Positions 43,737 to 52,668 of a stretch of DNA of 64,000 bases are shown here, one piece after another. Within the stretch, counting starts at the first letter, position 1; each line of letters starts with the position of its first letter. A model generated the notes under the pieces. The model saw nothing but the letters and a program-made list of their open reading frames with translations, made no database searches and was not told the origin of the DNA. A program made the translations under genes and the position numbers. The stretch is from positions 79,519 to 143,518 of the forward strand of contig JBARIW010000104.1 in the NCBI GenBank assembly GCA_049799955.1, given 5' to 3'. This stretch comes from JBGTFE01 sp049799955 (GTDB taxonomy: Bacteria > Acidobacteriota > Blastocatellia > Pyrinomonadales > Pyrinomonadaceae).

Positions 43737-44360
43737 ATGAAAGGACACATCAGATTTTTCGCGCTTAAAAGTTTTGTCTTAGCCGCTGTGATGCTTTTCA
43801 GCTCCGCGGCGGCATTCGCCGATAATTCGGACGTTGCTTCCGCTAAAGGCGTCAGCGATAGGACGATTTCCACGATTTCCGCAAATCTTTCAAAAAAATT
43901 ACAAGTCGATTTAGCCGACAACACCGCGACAGTCAAAATCAGCGACATTGAACGGCAGCAGCTTTCGAAAAATCAGGTTGATTTTAAGGGAAGCGCCTTT
44001 TGTATTCTAAAAAGCGAAAACACTCAGCTTCCGATTAAATTTGAGGCGAAAATCAATCCTCAGACGCAGGACGTTTCCGATATAAATTATAGTTTTGTCG
44101 AAGAAAATGACGAGTTTTCCCCGACCACGACCGAAGAAGTTTTGATGAAGGAACTGATGAAACAAGTCAGCGTCGATTACAAAACAGACAGTATTGTCAT
44201 CGCTATCGACGGATTTGAAACTGTTCCTTCGGCGAACGGAAAAATATTAAAAGGTAATGGAGAAATCAAAATCGGAGAGGTCAAATGGAGTAAAATTAAT
44301 TTTGATGTGATGCTTGATGACGAAAATAAACCAGCGCAAATCAAGTATGACATTAAATAA
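43737..44360 (+). CDS. Secreted protein of unknown function
   Basis: A 207-residue exported protein with a signal peptide (cleavage near AAAFADN, residue ~29). The mature part is mostly beta-strand-like with alternating polar residues (DNTATVKISDIERQQL; YSFVEENDEFSPTTTEEV) and no Cys pair. I recognise no family. A GGGAG site and a small hairpin precede it. It converges on the UnbU-like gene 51 bp away. Confidence 0.6.
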   Translation: MKGHIRFFALKSFVLAAVMLFSSAAAFADNSDVASAKGVSDRTISTISANLSKKLQVDLADNTATVKISDIERQQLSKNQVDFKGSAFCILKSENTQLPIKFEAKINPQTQDVSDINYSFVEENDEFSPTTTEEVLMKELMKQVSVDYKTDSIVIAIDGFETVPSANGKILKGNGEIKIGEVKWSKINFDVMLDDENKPAQIKYDIK

Positions 44361-44411
44361 ATATTTCCGTTTCCACACCGGAGAAGGACGAGGCGCTCCC
44401 GCCTCGCCTTT

Positions 44412-45275
44412 TTAATTTGCGGTCGCCGCTTCCAAAGAAGTTTTTCGCGAAATCCACCAGATATCAATTAAATTCGCAATCGGTCCGACGATAAACAGCG
44501 CGTAATAAGGCGCGTGTACGTTTTCCGTCAGGCGCAGAAGCATCTCGACAAGCGCGACCGTAAAAGCGACGAAACACTGCGCAAGCTTTGACGAGCGAAC
44601 GGTCGTTTTCGGGTCTGTAATCATAAAAAAGATAAAAAGCTGGTACATCGCGCCCGTAATCGGCGCGACTTCCGCCAGAAACGGATGACCTGTAAAAACC
44701 GAGCGAATAAAGCTGAAAAAGAGAAAGCTCAGAACGTAAGTCAGCGTGATGTGGAAGCGTTTCAGACGATAAATAATCACCGAGCCGAGAATCCAAATCA
44801 CCGCCATCGCCGCCAGATTATTGCCCCATTGAATCGAAAGGCTCGCCACGGCAAACGGCGCGAAGAAAAGCATAAAGCTGATGCCGAAGTTCGACGGGTT
44901 CCACAAATGACGGTCTTTGATTCTTAAAACGTATTTCGAAGTTATCGAAATCGCCGCGCACAAAGCGAAAGTCCAGTAAATATCGGGCGAACGCACGAGA
45001 ATTCCGACGCTTATGCCCGAAATATACGCGCTCGCCAGATGCGGAAATTTTCCCGTAACGAATTTGGAAAGCACTATTTCAAAGACAATCGCCGTTAAAA
45101 TCGCCGTCAAAGTCTGCGGAAAACTTTCCAGCATTCCGAACGAAAACTGCCCGACAAGCAAAATCAGCGTGATAAGAATCGGCGGAACGAAGCGTGTATC
45201 CAAACCGAACATCTTCGTCGGCACGACATCGCCGCTAATTTTCGGAGGCATTATTTCGGCAACATTTGCGCTCAT
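44412..45275 (-). CDS. UnbU/NqrB/RnfD-like integral membrane protein
   Basis: A 287-residue polytopic membrane protein with about eight to nine helices, of the NQR2/RnfD/RnfE family. The segment GHPFLAEVAPITGAMYQLFIF and TDPKTT lies where NqrB/RnfD carry the covalent flavin-linked Thr (D/S-x-T-T), and TDPKTT fits. Homologues named UnbU occur next to UnbV proteins in enediyne clusters and in many Acidobacteria. No other Rnf or Nqr subunit is nearby. It closes the same-strand FG-GAP/UnbV gene group and may be its membrane electron-transfer part. Confidence 0.8.
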   Translation of the reverse strand: MSANVAEIMPPKISGDVVPTKMFGLDTRFVPPILITLILLVGQFSFGMLESFPQTLTAILTAIVFEIVLSKFVTGKFPHLASAYISGISVGILVRSPDIYWTFALCAAISITSKYVLRIKDRHLWNPSNFGISFMLFFAPFAVASLSIQWGNNLAAMAVIWILGSVIIYRLKRFHITLTYVLSFLFFSFIRSVFTGHPFLAEVAPITGAMYQLFIFFMITDPKTTVRSSKLAQCFVAFTVALVEMLLRLTENVHAPYYALFIVGPIANLIDIWWISRKTSLEAATAN

Positions 45276-45281
45276 AATTTT

Positions 45282-45363
45282 GAATGATGAAGTATGAACG
45301 ATGAACGATGAATTGAAGAAATTGTCTTTACTTCATCATTCATCGTTCCTACTTCATCATTTC
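45282..45363. repeat. Word-repeat hairpin, word GATGAACGATGAA
   Basis: Left arm 45282-45317 (GATGAAGTATGAACGATGAA), right arm 45331-45363 (TTCATCATTCATCGTTCC). The right arm contains the stop codon and last codons (EMMK) of the upstream FG-GAP gene; the left arm ends 6 bp before the UnbU-like start. Confidence 0.85.
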
Positions 45364-47133
45364 CTTTACTTTATTAATCTTGTTCAGCTCAGGATTTTCA
45401 ATAACTTGTATTTTACCCGAAGCCCAGCGAATTTCAACTTTTTCGATTTTCGCGTTTTTTCCCAAGCCGAAATGCAGCCGTCTCTGGTTCTGCGAGCAAA
45501 AACCGATTCCGCCGTGAATTTCCTGCGCCTGTCGCTGCCCGTTCCAGAAAACCGAAACCCGCGTTCCGATTGCGCTCCGGTTGGCTTGCGAGCCTTCCAA
45601 ATCGAAATCAATCCAACTGTTTTCAGCCCGCACATTATTTTTATAAATTAAAACCGGCGCGTTTTGATTCGCAACGATAACGTCCAAAACGCCTCGATTC
45701 CAAAGGTCTGCAACGGCAACGGCGCGACCGTCGAAAGTTTCGTTGACGCCGACGATTTGCGCGACATCGTTAAATTTTCCCGCGCCGTCGTTTATCCAGA
45801 CTTTTTTCTGCTGAAAACCCGCCAGACTTCGCCCGTTCATCGCCGCCCAATTTGCCGCGTCGCCGATAATCGTATTGTTTCCGACCGTAATTTTCGCGTA
45901 ATCATACCAGTAATTCGTCGCTTTTTCGGCGGAAATGTAGCCGTTCGTCAAAAATAAATCGAGGTTTCCGTCGTTGTTCAAATCGCCGAACTGCGAGCCC
46001 CAGCTCCAGCCGCCGTTTTCGACGCCGAAATTGCCCGCCTGATTGTCGAATTTCAAGCTCTCGCCGCTCGTATTCGGGCGCGGCATCCAGAGATTGTTGC
46101 CTTGCAGAAGAATTCCTTCTTCCGAGATATTCGAAACATAAATCGCAAACCTGCCTTGATTCTGAATATCGCCGAAGCTCGCGTTCATACCGCTTTTCGG
46201 CGCGAATCCGACGCCGGTTTTTTCGCCAACATCGACAAATCTTTTGCCGCCGTCGTTAAAATATAACTCGGAAACGCCGTAATCGTTGGCGATAAACAAA
46301 TCCGCAAAACCGTCTTCGTTTAAATCCGCCGAGCCGAGCGCCAAAGCCCATCGATTTGTCTGAATACCGAGTTTTTCGGAAACTTCTTCAAATTTCCCAT
46401 TTCCGAGATTATGATATAGATATTTGCGCCCGCCGTTTTTCGCGTATTCAAAACTTTCGGGCATAATCTTTGTGTCCTGCAAATTCCAGAGATTCAAATT
46501 TTCGCGAAAATATCCGCCGAGAAAAATATCCAAAAGCCCGTCGCGGTCAAAATCGAGCCAGATTGCCGAATTGATATTCGCCCAATCGGGAAAGCCCGCG
46601 CCTTCGACTCTCGAAAAACTTTTTCCCTCATTATTGCGAAAAAGCGCGGTTTTTCCCCATTTGTAAACGAGCAAATCTTCAAAACCGTCATTGTCAAAAT
46701 CGCCCCAGACCGCGCCCATCGAAACGCCCGAGTCTTTTTGATTTATATCGGCAATGCCTAAATCTTTGGCGACATCCGTGAAACTTCCGTCTTTGTTGTT
46801 CCGATAAAGCGCGTTCGAACTGCCTTCGCCGCTGTTTGTCAGGTAAATATCGTTCCAGCCGTCGCGGTCGAAATCGACGACGGAAACGCCCGCGCCCATC
46901 GAAGCGATTTGCGGCATTATGTGGTCGAGTTTCGCGTCGAGTTTCGGCGCTCGATGCGTAAAATTTACTCCACTTTGTTTAGAAACTTCTTCAAAATAAA
47001 AGCCGTAACGCTTCATCGCGGTTTCTTTGTCCGTATTGGGTTTATCGGAATTATAAAAACGCTTGATGACAAAAGGCGTCGCCAGAAGCGCGAGAAAAAG
47101 GATGATTAAAATTATTTTCGAAAATCGTTTCAT
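45349..47133 (-). CDS. CRTAC1-type FG-GAP protein with ASPIC/UnbV domain, membrane anchored
   Basis: A 594-residue protein with an N-terminal membrane anchor (~5-22) and an FG-GAP/VCBS beta-propeller. Calcium-type motifs repeat: DFDRDGWNDIYL, DFDNDGFEDLLV, DFDRDGLLDIFL, DLNEDGFADLFI, DLNNDGNLDLFL. The C-terminal ASPIC/UnbV domain begins AIGTRVSVFWNGQ and holds the Gly-rich HGGIGFCSQNQRRLHFGLG. It would face the periplasm. It sits directly upstream of the UnbU-like gene. UnbV-type proteins have no firm biochemical role. The last four residues are encoded in a repeat. Confidence 0.88.
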   Translation of the reverse strand: MKRFSKIILIILFLALLATPFVIKRFYNSDKPNTDKETAMKRYGFYFEEVSKQSGVNFTHRAPKLDAKLDHIMPQIASMGAGVSVVDFDRDGWNDIYLTNSGEGSSNALYRNNKDGSFTDVAKDLGIADINQKDSGVSMGAVWGDFDNDGFEDLLVYKWGKTALFRNNEGKSFSRVEGAGFPDWANINSAIWLDFDRDGLLDIFLGGYFRENLNLWNLQDTKIMPESFEYAKNGGRKYLYHNLGNGKFEEVSEKLGIQTNRWALALGSADLNEDGFADLFIANDYGVSELYFNDGGKRFVDVGEKTGVGFAPKSGMNASFGDIQNQGRFAIYVSNISEEGILLQGNNLWMPRPNTSGESLKFDNQAGNFGVENGGWSWGSQFGDLNNDGNLDLFLTNGYISAEKATNYWYDYAKITVGNNTIIGDAANWAAMNGRSLAGFQQKKVWINDGAGKFNDVAQIVGVNETFDGRAVAVADLWNRGVLDVIVANQNAPVLIYKNNVRAENSWIDFDLEGSQANRSAIGTRVSVFWNGQRQAQEIHGGIGFCSQNQRRLHFGLGKNAKIEKVEIRWASGKIQVIENPELNKINKVKEMMK

Positions 47134-47139
47134 TGATTT

Positions 47140-47237
47140 TTAGCCACGAACAAACACGAAAATACACGAAAAATAAGAAAAGAACAAAATATAAAATTGA
47201 TTTCCTGTTCGTGAAATTTCGTGTTTTTTCGTGGCTA
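47140..47237. repeat. Word-repeat hairpin, word CACGAACAAACACGAAAA
   Basis: Left arm 47140-47176, right arm 47207-47237. It includes the stop codon of the large FG-GAP gene (47235-47237) and ends 7 bp before the start of the next FG-GAP gene. The word is that of 4924-5023, over 42 kb away. Confidence 0.85.
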
Positions 47238-50200
47238 TTCTTTATTTCTCAAAGCGTTTCTAAACATATCGGGCGCAACGTAGCGCGTGTGAAAATTCAG
47301 CCAGTCGGCTTTATTTTTCTGATAAACCGGGTCGTCTTCGAGCCGCGTCGGCGGGCGCGAATAATCGTTTGTCGCGTGAGTCGGCAGCGGCAGAAGCGTC
47401 TTTGAAAATACGGAATTCAAATCGCCGTCTTTTATCCAGCCGTTGCCGATAATGACAAAATCGCGCGTCCAGCCCGCCTCAACTTCCGGCAAAGCGGGAA
47501 AGCGCAAAACAATTTCATCGCCCGCATTTACCAGAACAAAACGGTCGTCCGTCGCGGCGAGCAATTCTTTAATATCGCCGAATCGCGTGTAGTAACCTTC
47601 CAAATCGCGCCAGCGCTGATTGGTCGTCAAAATTTTATCGTAAACAGGCTTTTCGGGCGAAGAATCGTCCGCCTTTTCAATCACCGAAAATCCGCGATAA
47701 CGAAGCTCGGCTGATGAAAGCTGCAAACGATTTTCCGTGTTTTGATTTTCGGGAATATCAGTCGTCCATGCTAATTTGTCCCAGAAAATCTCCATATTCG
47801 TCCGCAGGCGAAAACGCTTTGCATTGGCAGGCAAATCAATCAAAATCGTCTTCATTTTGCCCGCCGGGAAGCCGAGATTTTCCTTCGCCGCTTTCCAATT
47901 ACCGCTTTCATCCTGAACTTCGAGGCTCAGACTTTTCGGCTTTTCTTTTGAGCTTTGACCGAGCTGGACGTTTATCGAAGCGTCGGTCGGATGAAGCCAG
48001 CCGTCGGCGACGAGCCGGATTTTCTTATCTTTCGGCGCGTCGTCGGGCAGTTCGAGTTCGACAAAATGGTCTTCCGCAACGCCCTGAAAAGTTCCGCGCC
48101 GGAAGCCATCGAGATATTTTTCGTCCAGATTTTTGACGATTTCCGAAACGTCTTCGCCTTTATCATTCTTCGCCGAAATGAAATTTGAAGTTTTTTCGGT
48201 CGTGAAAACTTTCAGCGGCGGAAGCGGAATCGAAAAACGCTCGTCGGTAAAAATTTCCGTGTTTTTCGCGTGGTCAACGACGAGCAGCTGATAATTGTCG
48301 ATATAAAAACTTTCCCAGTATTCGCCCGTGATTCTGAGTTCATAAAATCCGTCTTTCGGCTTCAAAGCTTCGCCCGGAATCTTGAACCATTCTTCAGTCT
48401 GCAAAACGCCGTAAGTGTCCTGCGCGTTGATTTTCAAACCCAGAGCCGGACTCCACGGCGGCGCGTCTTTGACAAGCGAAAACTTTGAACCGTCCCACGC
48501 GAAAAGATGCGGGCAAGAACCTTTTAAACGCTGTTCGGCGGCGATTTGCCGGTCTGATTTCAAATCAAATTCCGCCTGCACATAACCGTTTCCCCAGACG
48601 ACGCGAAGAACATCCGAACTTGAGTTTTCGCCCAAGCCGAAATGCACCTGCGGCGAAGCGATAATCTGTTTTTGCGCGAAAAGCCCGGCGCGAATTTCAA
48701 TCTCGCCGCCGATTCCGAAGGAATTCACGCGCTGGTCGCCTTCGGTTTTTGCGGCTCGCGGGCGAAGGATTTGCCAGTGATAATTTTTCTCCGATTTATT
48801 TTGCAAAACTGCCGGTTTTCCGTCTTTGTCGATGCCGATTAAATCGAGCTTGCCATCGCCGTTTGTCTCGGCAAAAGATGAAATACGGGCGTTGATTTTG
48901 TTATCGGTGTGCGTCGCTTTATCCTTGCCGCCGAGAAAAATCTTTGAATGTTTGTCGTCTGAAACCAAAACATCGTTAGCTCCATTATTATCAAAATCGG
49001 CAACATTCAAGCCGCATTTTGTAACAAATCTGATTCCGCCCGGGTCGCCTATCGCTTCGCGGCAATCAAAATCATCGTCCGTTTGCGCGAAATAATAAGA
49101 CTTGAATTCGCCGTCGATTCCTTCGGAGATTAAGGAAAGCTGCCCGTGTCCGTCCAGAATGATTAAATCAATTTTTCCGTCGCCATTTGCATCGCCGACG
49201 GAAATTCCCGAAATAAGACTAAAATTCGGCAAATTTCTTTCTTTGAAAAGACCGCCGCGCTCGTTTGAAAAGAATTGAACTTTGCCGTTTACGTCTAAAG
49301 TTATCGCGTCGCCGTCGCCGTCTTCGTCCAAATCAGCCCACGCAAACTGCCGCAAACCCGAAACTTCCGAAAAGATTTTTACTTCCTTAAAAGTTCCGTC
49401 GGCATTGTTTTGCAAGACAACGGGCGAGCCTTCCGTGCTTCCTAAAATCAAATCCAAATCGCCGTCTGATTCAACATCTAAAGTCCAGATTCCAATGTAA
49501 GATTTCTGCAAAATCTCATTCGGAAGCTTTGTGTTTGCAGTTACATCCGTAAAATTTTCGCCATCCGTTTGTTTGAAAAGCCGGAAGCCTTTTTCGGCGG
49601 CAATCGCCAAATCGTTTTTGAAATCGTAGTCAAAATCGAAGGCGCAAATTTGATTTGCGTTTGTTGCCGAAACGGGCAGGGAAGCTTTGCCGGCGCGCGT
49701 TTCTTTTTCGTTTGAATAAGCAATTACGGGCGGATTTTCGCCGTTCAGGAAAATTGCTTTGGCAAAATTCGCTTTAACATTTTCGCCCGTTTCGGCTGAA
49801 AATGTTAAAGCCGTATCAGGCTCGGCGGGCGAAAAATCGGGAACGGGCAATTTCAAAGGTTTTGCAAAAACTTCACCGATTGCCGTGTCCGAAGGTTTTA
49901 TTTCCGCCAGTCCGGCGCGAAATTCGGGTTGGCGCAGAAGGACGTTTCTCAAATAAGAAATTTGTGTCGCGGCTTGTTTCGGATTGGCTGCCGATTTTTG
50001 CAGAGCGTCGAATTGTTCCTTGATTTCCGGCGACCAGTTTTGCGCGTTTCTGCCGAGTTCGGAAACTATTTTCTGCAAAGTTTCGGTTTCATTTAATTTT
50101 GCCAAAAGCCTTGCGATTTCCAGTTTTACGGCAAGATTTTCGGGCTTTGTCTGCGCGATTCGTTCATAAAGCTTCAATGCTTCCGCGTCGCCGGTCTGTC

Positions 50201-50642
50201 TTTCTTTTTCCTGCGCGAGCGCGTAAATTGCCCGGGCGTTATTCGGTTCCAATTCGATTGTTTTGGTTAAATATTCAATCGCTTTATCAAAATTTCCGCG
50301 CTGAGTTTCCAGAACGGCGAGATTTGCGTAAATCTTTCCGTTGTCGGGCGCGAGGGTTTTCGCTTTTTCCAGAGATTTCGCCGCCGTTTCAAAATCTTTC
50401 TGCCTGAGCTGCAAAACGCCGAGATTGTTCCACGCGGCAGGCTCGTCGGCGGCAATTTGCACGGCTTTAGTCAATTCTTCTTTGGCGCGCTGGTCGTCGC
50501 CGACCTGCAAAGCCGCCAGCCCGACATAAAAGCTGCGAACGGCTTGCGGATAATTTTCCGAAGATTTTTCCGGCAAAGATTGTCTGCACGCAGAAAGCGC
50601 AAACATTAAAGTCAGAGTTAAAATTAAAGATTTTTTCAGCAT
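47235..50642 (-). CDS. TPR/FG-GAP/UnbV lipoprotein with large C-terminal extension
   Basis: A 1135-residue lipoprotein. The ATG at 50642 (MLKKSLIL) gives a lipobox with Cys19 (ALSAC); the longer frame to 50771 is encoded by a repeat and rejected. Order: TPRs (~30-200), FG-GAP propeller (~330-640, e.g. DVESDGDLDLIL, DANGDGKIDLII, DFDNNGANDVLV), an ASPIC/UnbV-like domain (~670-740, GIGGEIEIRAG, VHFGLG), and a further ~390 residues of unknown type. Fusion of TPR and UnbV in one chain suggests a scaffold that binds partners outside the cell membrane. The neighbours are the two other FG-GAP genes. Confidence 0.85.
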   Translation of the reverse strand: MLKKSLILTLTLMFALSACRQSLPEKSSENYPQAVRSFYVGLAALQVGDDQRAKEELTKAVQIAADEPAAWNNLGVLQLRQKDFETAAKSLEKAKTLAPDNGKIYANLAVLETQRGNFDKAIEYLTKTIELEPNNARAIYALAQEKERQTGDAEALKLYERIAQTKPENLAVKLEIARLLAKLNETETLQKIVSELGRNAQNWSPEIKEQFDALQKSAANPKQAATQISYLRNVLLRQPEFRAGLAEIKPSDTAIGEVFAKPLKLPVPDFSPAEPDTALTFSAETGENVKANFAKAIFLNGENPPVIAYSNEKETRAGKASLPVSATNANQICAFDFDYDFKNDLAIAAEKGFRLFKQTDGENFTDVTANTKLPNEILQKSYIGIWTLDVESDGDLDLILGSTEGSPVVLQNNADGTFKEVKIFSEVSGLRQFAWADLDEDGDGDAITLDVNGKVQFFSNERGGLFKERNLPNFSLISGISVGDANGDGKIDLIILDGHGQLSLISEGIDGEFKSYYFAQTDDDFDCREAIGDPGGIRFVTKCGLNVADFDNNGANDVLVSDDKHSKIFLGGKDKATHTDNKINARISSFAETNGDGKLDLIGIDKDGKPAVLQNKSEKNYHWQILRPRAAKTEGDQRVNSFGIGGEIEIRAGLFAQKQIIASPQVHFGLGENSSSDVLRVVWGNGYVQAEFDLKSDRQIAAEQRLKGSCPHLFAWDGSKFSLVKDAPPWSPALGLKINAQDTYGVLQTEEWFKIPGEALKPKDGFYELRITGEYWESFYIDNYQLLVVDHAKNTEIFTDERFSIPLPPLKVFTTEKTSNFISAKNDKGEDVSEIVKNLDEKYLDGFRRGTFQGVAEDHFVELELPDDAPKDKKIRLVADGWLHPTDASINVQLGQSSKEKPKSLSLEVQDESGNWKAAKENLGFPAGKMKTILIDLPANAKRFRLRTNMEIFWDKLAWTTDIPENQNTENRLQLSSAELRYRGFSVIEKADDSSPEKPVYDKILTTNQRWRDLEGYYTRFGDIKELLAATDDRFVLVNAGDEIVLRFPALPEVEAGWTRDFVIIGNGWIKDGDLNSVFSKTLLPLPTHATNDYSRPPTRLEDDPVYQKNKADWLNFHTRYVAPDMFRNALRNKE

Positions 50643-50660
50643 TGGCAGAAAGAAATTTGT

Positions 50661-50784
50661 CCACAGATTAAGACAGATTAACACAGATTTATAAAAGAAA
50701 ATTAACAGGGATAAAGAGGATAGACTAGAGATAAAGAGAACCACTTTAAAAATCCTCTTCATCTTCTTCATCCCTGTTAATTTT
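50661..50784. repeat. Compound word-repeat element
   Basis: A tandem of CACAGATTAAGACAGATTAA words (50661-50690) is followed by a hairpin: AACAGGGATAAAGAGGAT (~50702-50722) with ATCCTCTTCATCTTCTTCATC (50751-50784 arm). It separates two FG-GAP genes and ends 1 bp before the upstream gene's stop. The hairpin word resembles those at 15779 and 52499. Confidence 0.78.
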
Positions 50785-50785
50785 C

Positions 50786-52498
50786 TTAATTGATTTGCTT
50801 TTCGCCCGCGACAAACGGCGACGGCTCTTTGCCTTGCCGGATGTAATAAAATTTCCCGCCCTGCAAATCCCGAATCGTCTGCGCTTCGCCGCCGAGCCAG
50901 TAAATCGTCAATTCGTCGATTTTTTCGCTTTGTCCAAGCCCGAAATGCACGCGAAAATCGCTGATTGAAAGATAACTTTGCGAACCCATTATCTGCCGCT
51001 CGATTTTTTTATCGCCGATTTTGGCAACGACGCGCGTTCCGATTGCGTTCCGATTCGCTCGCTCGCCTTCGAGCCAGAGCTCGACGAAATTGCCTTTATT
51101 TGCGGTTTCGTTAAACGCGATTTGCGCCGTTCCGCCGTTGTTTGAAACGATGAAATCCAAATCGCCGTCGCCGTCAAAATCGGCGGTCGCCAGCCCGCGC
51201 GAAACCTGTTTGTCTTGAAGGGCGTTTCCGGCGGACGCGCTGATGTCGGAAAATTTTCCGCCGCCGAGATTCTCGAAAAGCGAATTGGCTTGCGCGAAAG
51301 TTACGGAATCGGAATTTTTGTCGATATTGTCTTCGATATGCCCGTTGGCGACGAGCAAATCTTCGTCGCCGTCGTTGTCGGCGTCAAAAAAATCGATGCC
51401 GAATTTCAGATGCGAGCGCGAAGTCCGCCCGACTCCTGCGACATCCGAAATGTCCGAAAACAGAAGCGGTTCGGTTTGACTGTAAACGGCAGTCGCCTCG
51501 TCTTGAAAAGTAGTAACGGCAATGTCAAACAGATTGTTGCCGTCAACGTCCGAAAAATCCGCGCCCATATTGCCCTGTTCCTTGCCGGATTCGCTGTAAG
51601 CCGAGCCGGAAAGCTGCGCGATATTTTTGAATTTTCCCTTATCATTTAACCATAAAAAATTCGAATCCGTATCGTTGGCGACATAAACGTCCGTGTCGCC
51701 GTCCGAATCAATATCGCCGAGCGCGAGCGCGAGACCTTTGCCGGGCGCGGAATTTATTCCGGTTTCCGCGCTTACGTCGGAAAATTTGCCGCTGCCGTCG
51801 TTTCGCCAGAGCTGGTCGGCGACGGCTTTATATAAAATCGGCGTCGGGTAAACAAGCAGCTTGTTATGAAAAGTTTTCTGCGCGTTCGCCGTCGTAAAAT
51901 CGACGTAGCGCACGACAAATAAATCGAGGTCGCCGTCCGCGTCAAAATCAAAAAAACCGGCGCTCGTCGCCCAGCCGCCGTCCGCTTTTATATTTGATTT
52001 TTCCGTTACGTCTTCAAAGCTGTTTCCCGTATTTTTCAGCAAGCGATTGTCGCCTTCGTAATTCGTTAAAAACAAATCCGTCCAGCCGTCGCCGTCAAAA
52101 TCGCCGATTGCCAAACCCATCCCGTAGCCGACGCTTGCGAGCTTCCATTCGTCGGTTTTATCGGTAAATTTTCCTTTGCCGTCGTTGATATAAAGACGAT
52201 TTTTAGCTTCCGTCGATGAATGGAAGCTCGCAAGGACTGTGCCGCCGCCGATTAAAACGATGTCGGGCGCGCCGTCGCGGTTAAAATCCGCAACGCCGAC
52301 GCCGCTTCCCATAATTTCGGGCAGCCATTTATTTTCCGAGCGTGTCGGAACGTGTTTGAAATTCACGCCGCTTGCGGCGGTCGCATCGGTAAATTGAATA
52401 TTCGATTTCGTCGCTTGCAGTTGATTATTTGAATTCGATACGTGCGAATCGGAACAGCCGCTGAAAAATAGCAGTAAAAACAGGCTAAGACTTTTCAT
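50786..52498 (-). CDS. CRTAC1-type FG-GAP lipoprotein with ASPIC/UnbV domain
   Basis: A 570-residue lipoprotein. The ATG at 52498 (MKSLSLFLLL) leads to a lipobox Cys15 (FFSGC); the frame extends to 52672 only through a repeat. The propeller has many calcium-type motifs (DFNRDGAPDIVL, DFDGDGWTDLFL, DFDADGDLDLFV, DSDGDTDVYV, DADNDGDEDLLV, DFDGDGDLDFIV). The UnbV domain at the C-terminus starts AIGTRVVAKIG and has RQIMGSQSYLSISD and VHFGLG. It is similar in layout to the gene at 45349, with lipid rather than helix anchoring. Confidence 0.88.
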   Translation of the reverse strand: MKSLSLFLLLFFSGCSDSHVSNSNNQLQATKSNIQFTDATAASGVNFKHVPTRSENKWLPEIMGSGVGVADFNRDGAPDIVLIGGGTVLASFHSSTEAKNRLYINDGKGKFTDKTDEWKLASVGYGMGLAIGDFDGDGWTDLFLTNYEGDNRLLKNTGNSFEDVTEKSNIKADGGWATSAGFFDFDADGDLDLFVVRYVDFTTANAQKTFHNKLLVYPTPILYKAVADQLWRNDGSGKFSDVSAETGINSAPGKGLALALGDIDSDGDTDVYVANDTDSNFLWLNDKGKFKNIAQLSGSAYSESGKEQGNMGADFSDVDGNNLFDIAVTTFQDEATAVYSQTEPLLFSDISDVAGVGRTSRSHLKFGIDFFDADNDGDEDLLVANGHIEDNIDKNSDSVTFAQANSLFENLGGGKFSDISASAGNALQDKQVSRGLATADFDGDGDLDFIVSNNGGTAQIAFNETANKGNFVELWLEGERANRNAIGTRVVAKIGDKKIERQIMGSQSYLSISDFRVHFGLGQSEKIDELTIYWLGGEAQTIRDLQGGKFYYIRQGKEPSPFVAGEKQIN

Positions 52499-52640
52499 CG
52501 CGGAGGCGCGGAATTTTGTGAAGAAAAAACTCACAGGGATAACAGGATAGACAGGGGTTTTATAATTTATTTTCTTATTATCCCTGCTCATCCCGTTATC
52601 CCTGTGAATTTCTCTTAAATCCTCCGCGCCCCGGCGGTGA
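52499..52640. repeat. Nested word-repeat hairpin
   Basis: An outer pair (CGCGGAGGCGCGGAATTT near 52499 with AAATCCTCCGCGCCCCGGCG at 52618) encloses an inner pair (CACAGGGATAACAGGATAG near 52531 with CCCGTTATCCCTGTG near 52591). Two different words are stacked, as if one element was inserted in another. It lies between the TPR lipoprotein gene and the FG-GAP lipoprotein gene; the latter's ATG is at its edge. Confidence 0.82.
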
Positions 52641-52668
52641 AATCTTAAAGACAATAATTTTTCACGTT

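Noticed and set aside
44412..45275. Part of an Rnf or Nqr respiratory complex
   Set aside because: No other Rnf/Nqr subunit is present; the neighbours are UnbV-type proteins.
50643..50771. N-terminal extension of the TPR/FG-GAP/UnbV protein by 43 residues
   Set aside because: It is encoded by the repeat element; the internal ATG at 50642 gives a proper lipoprotein signal with Cys19.
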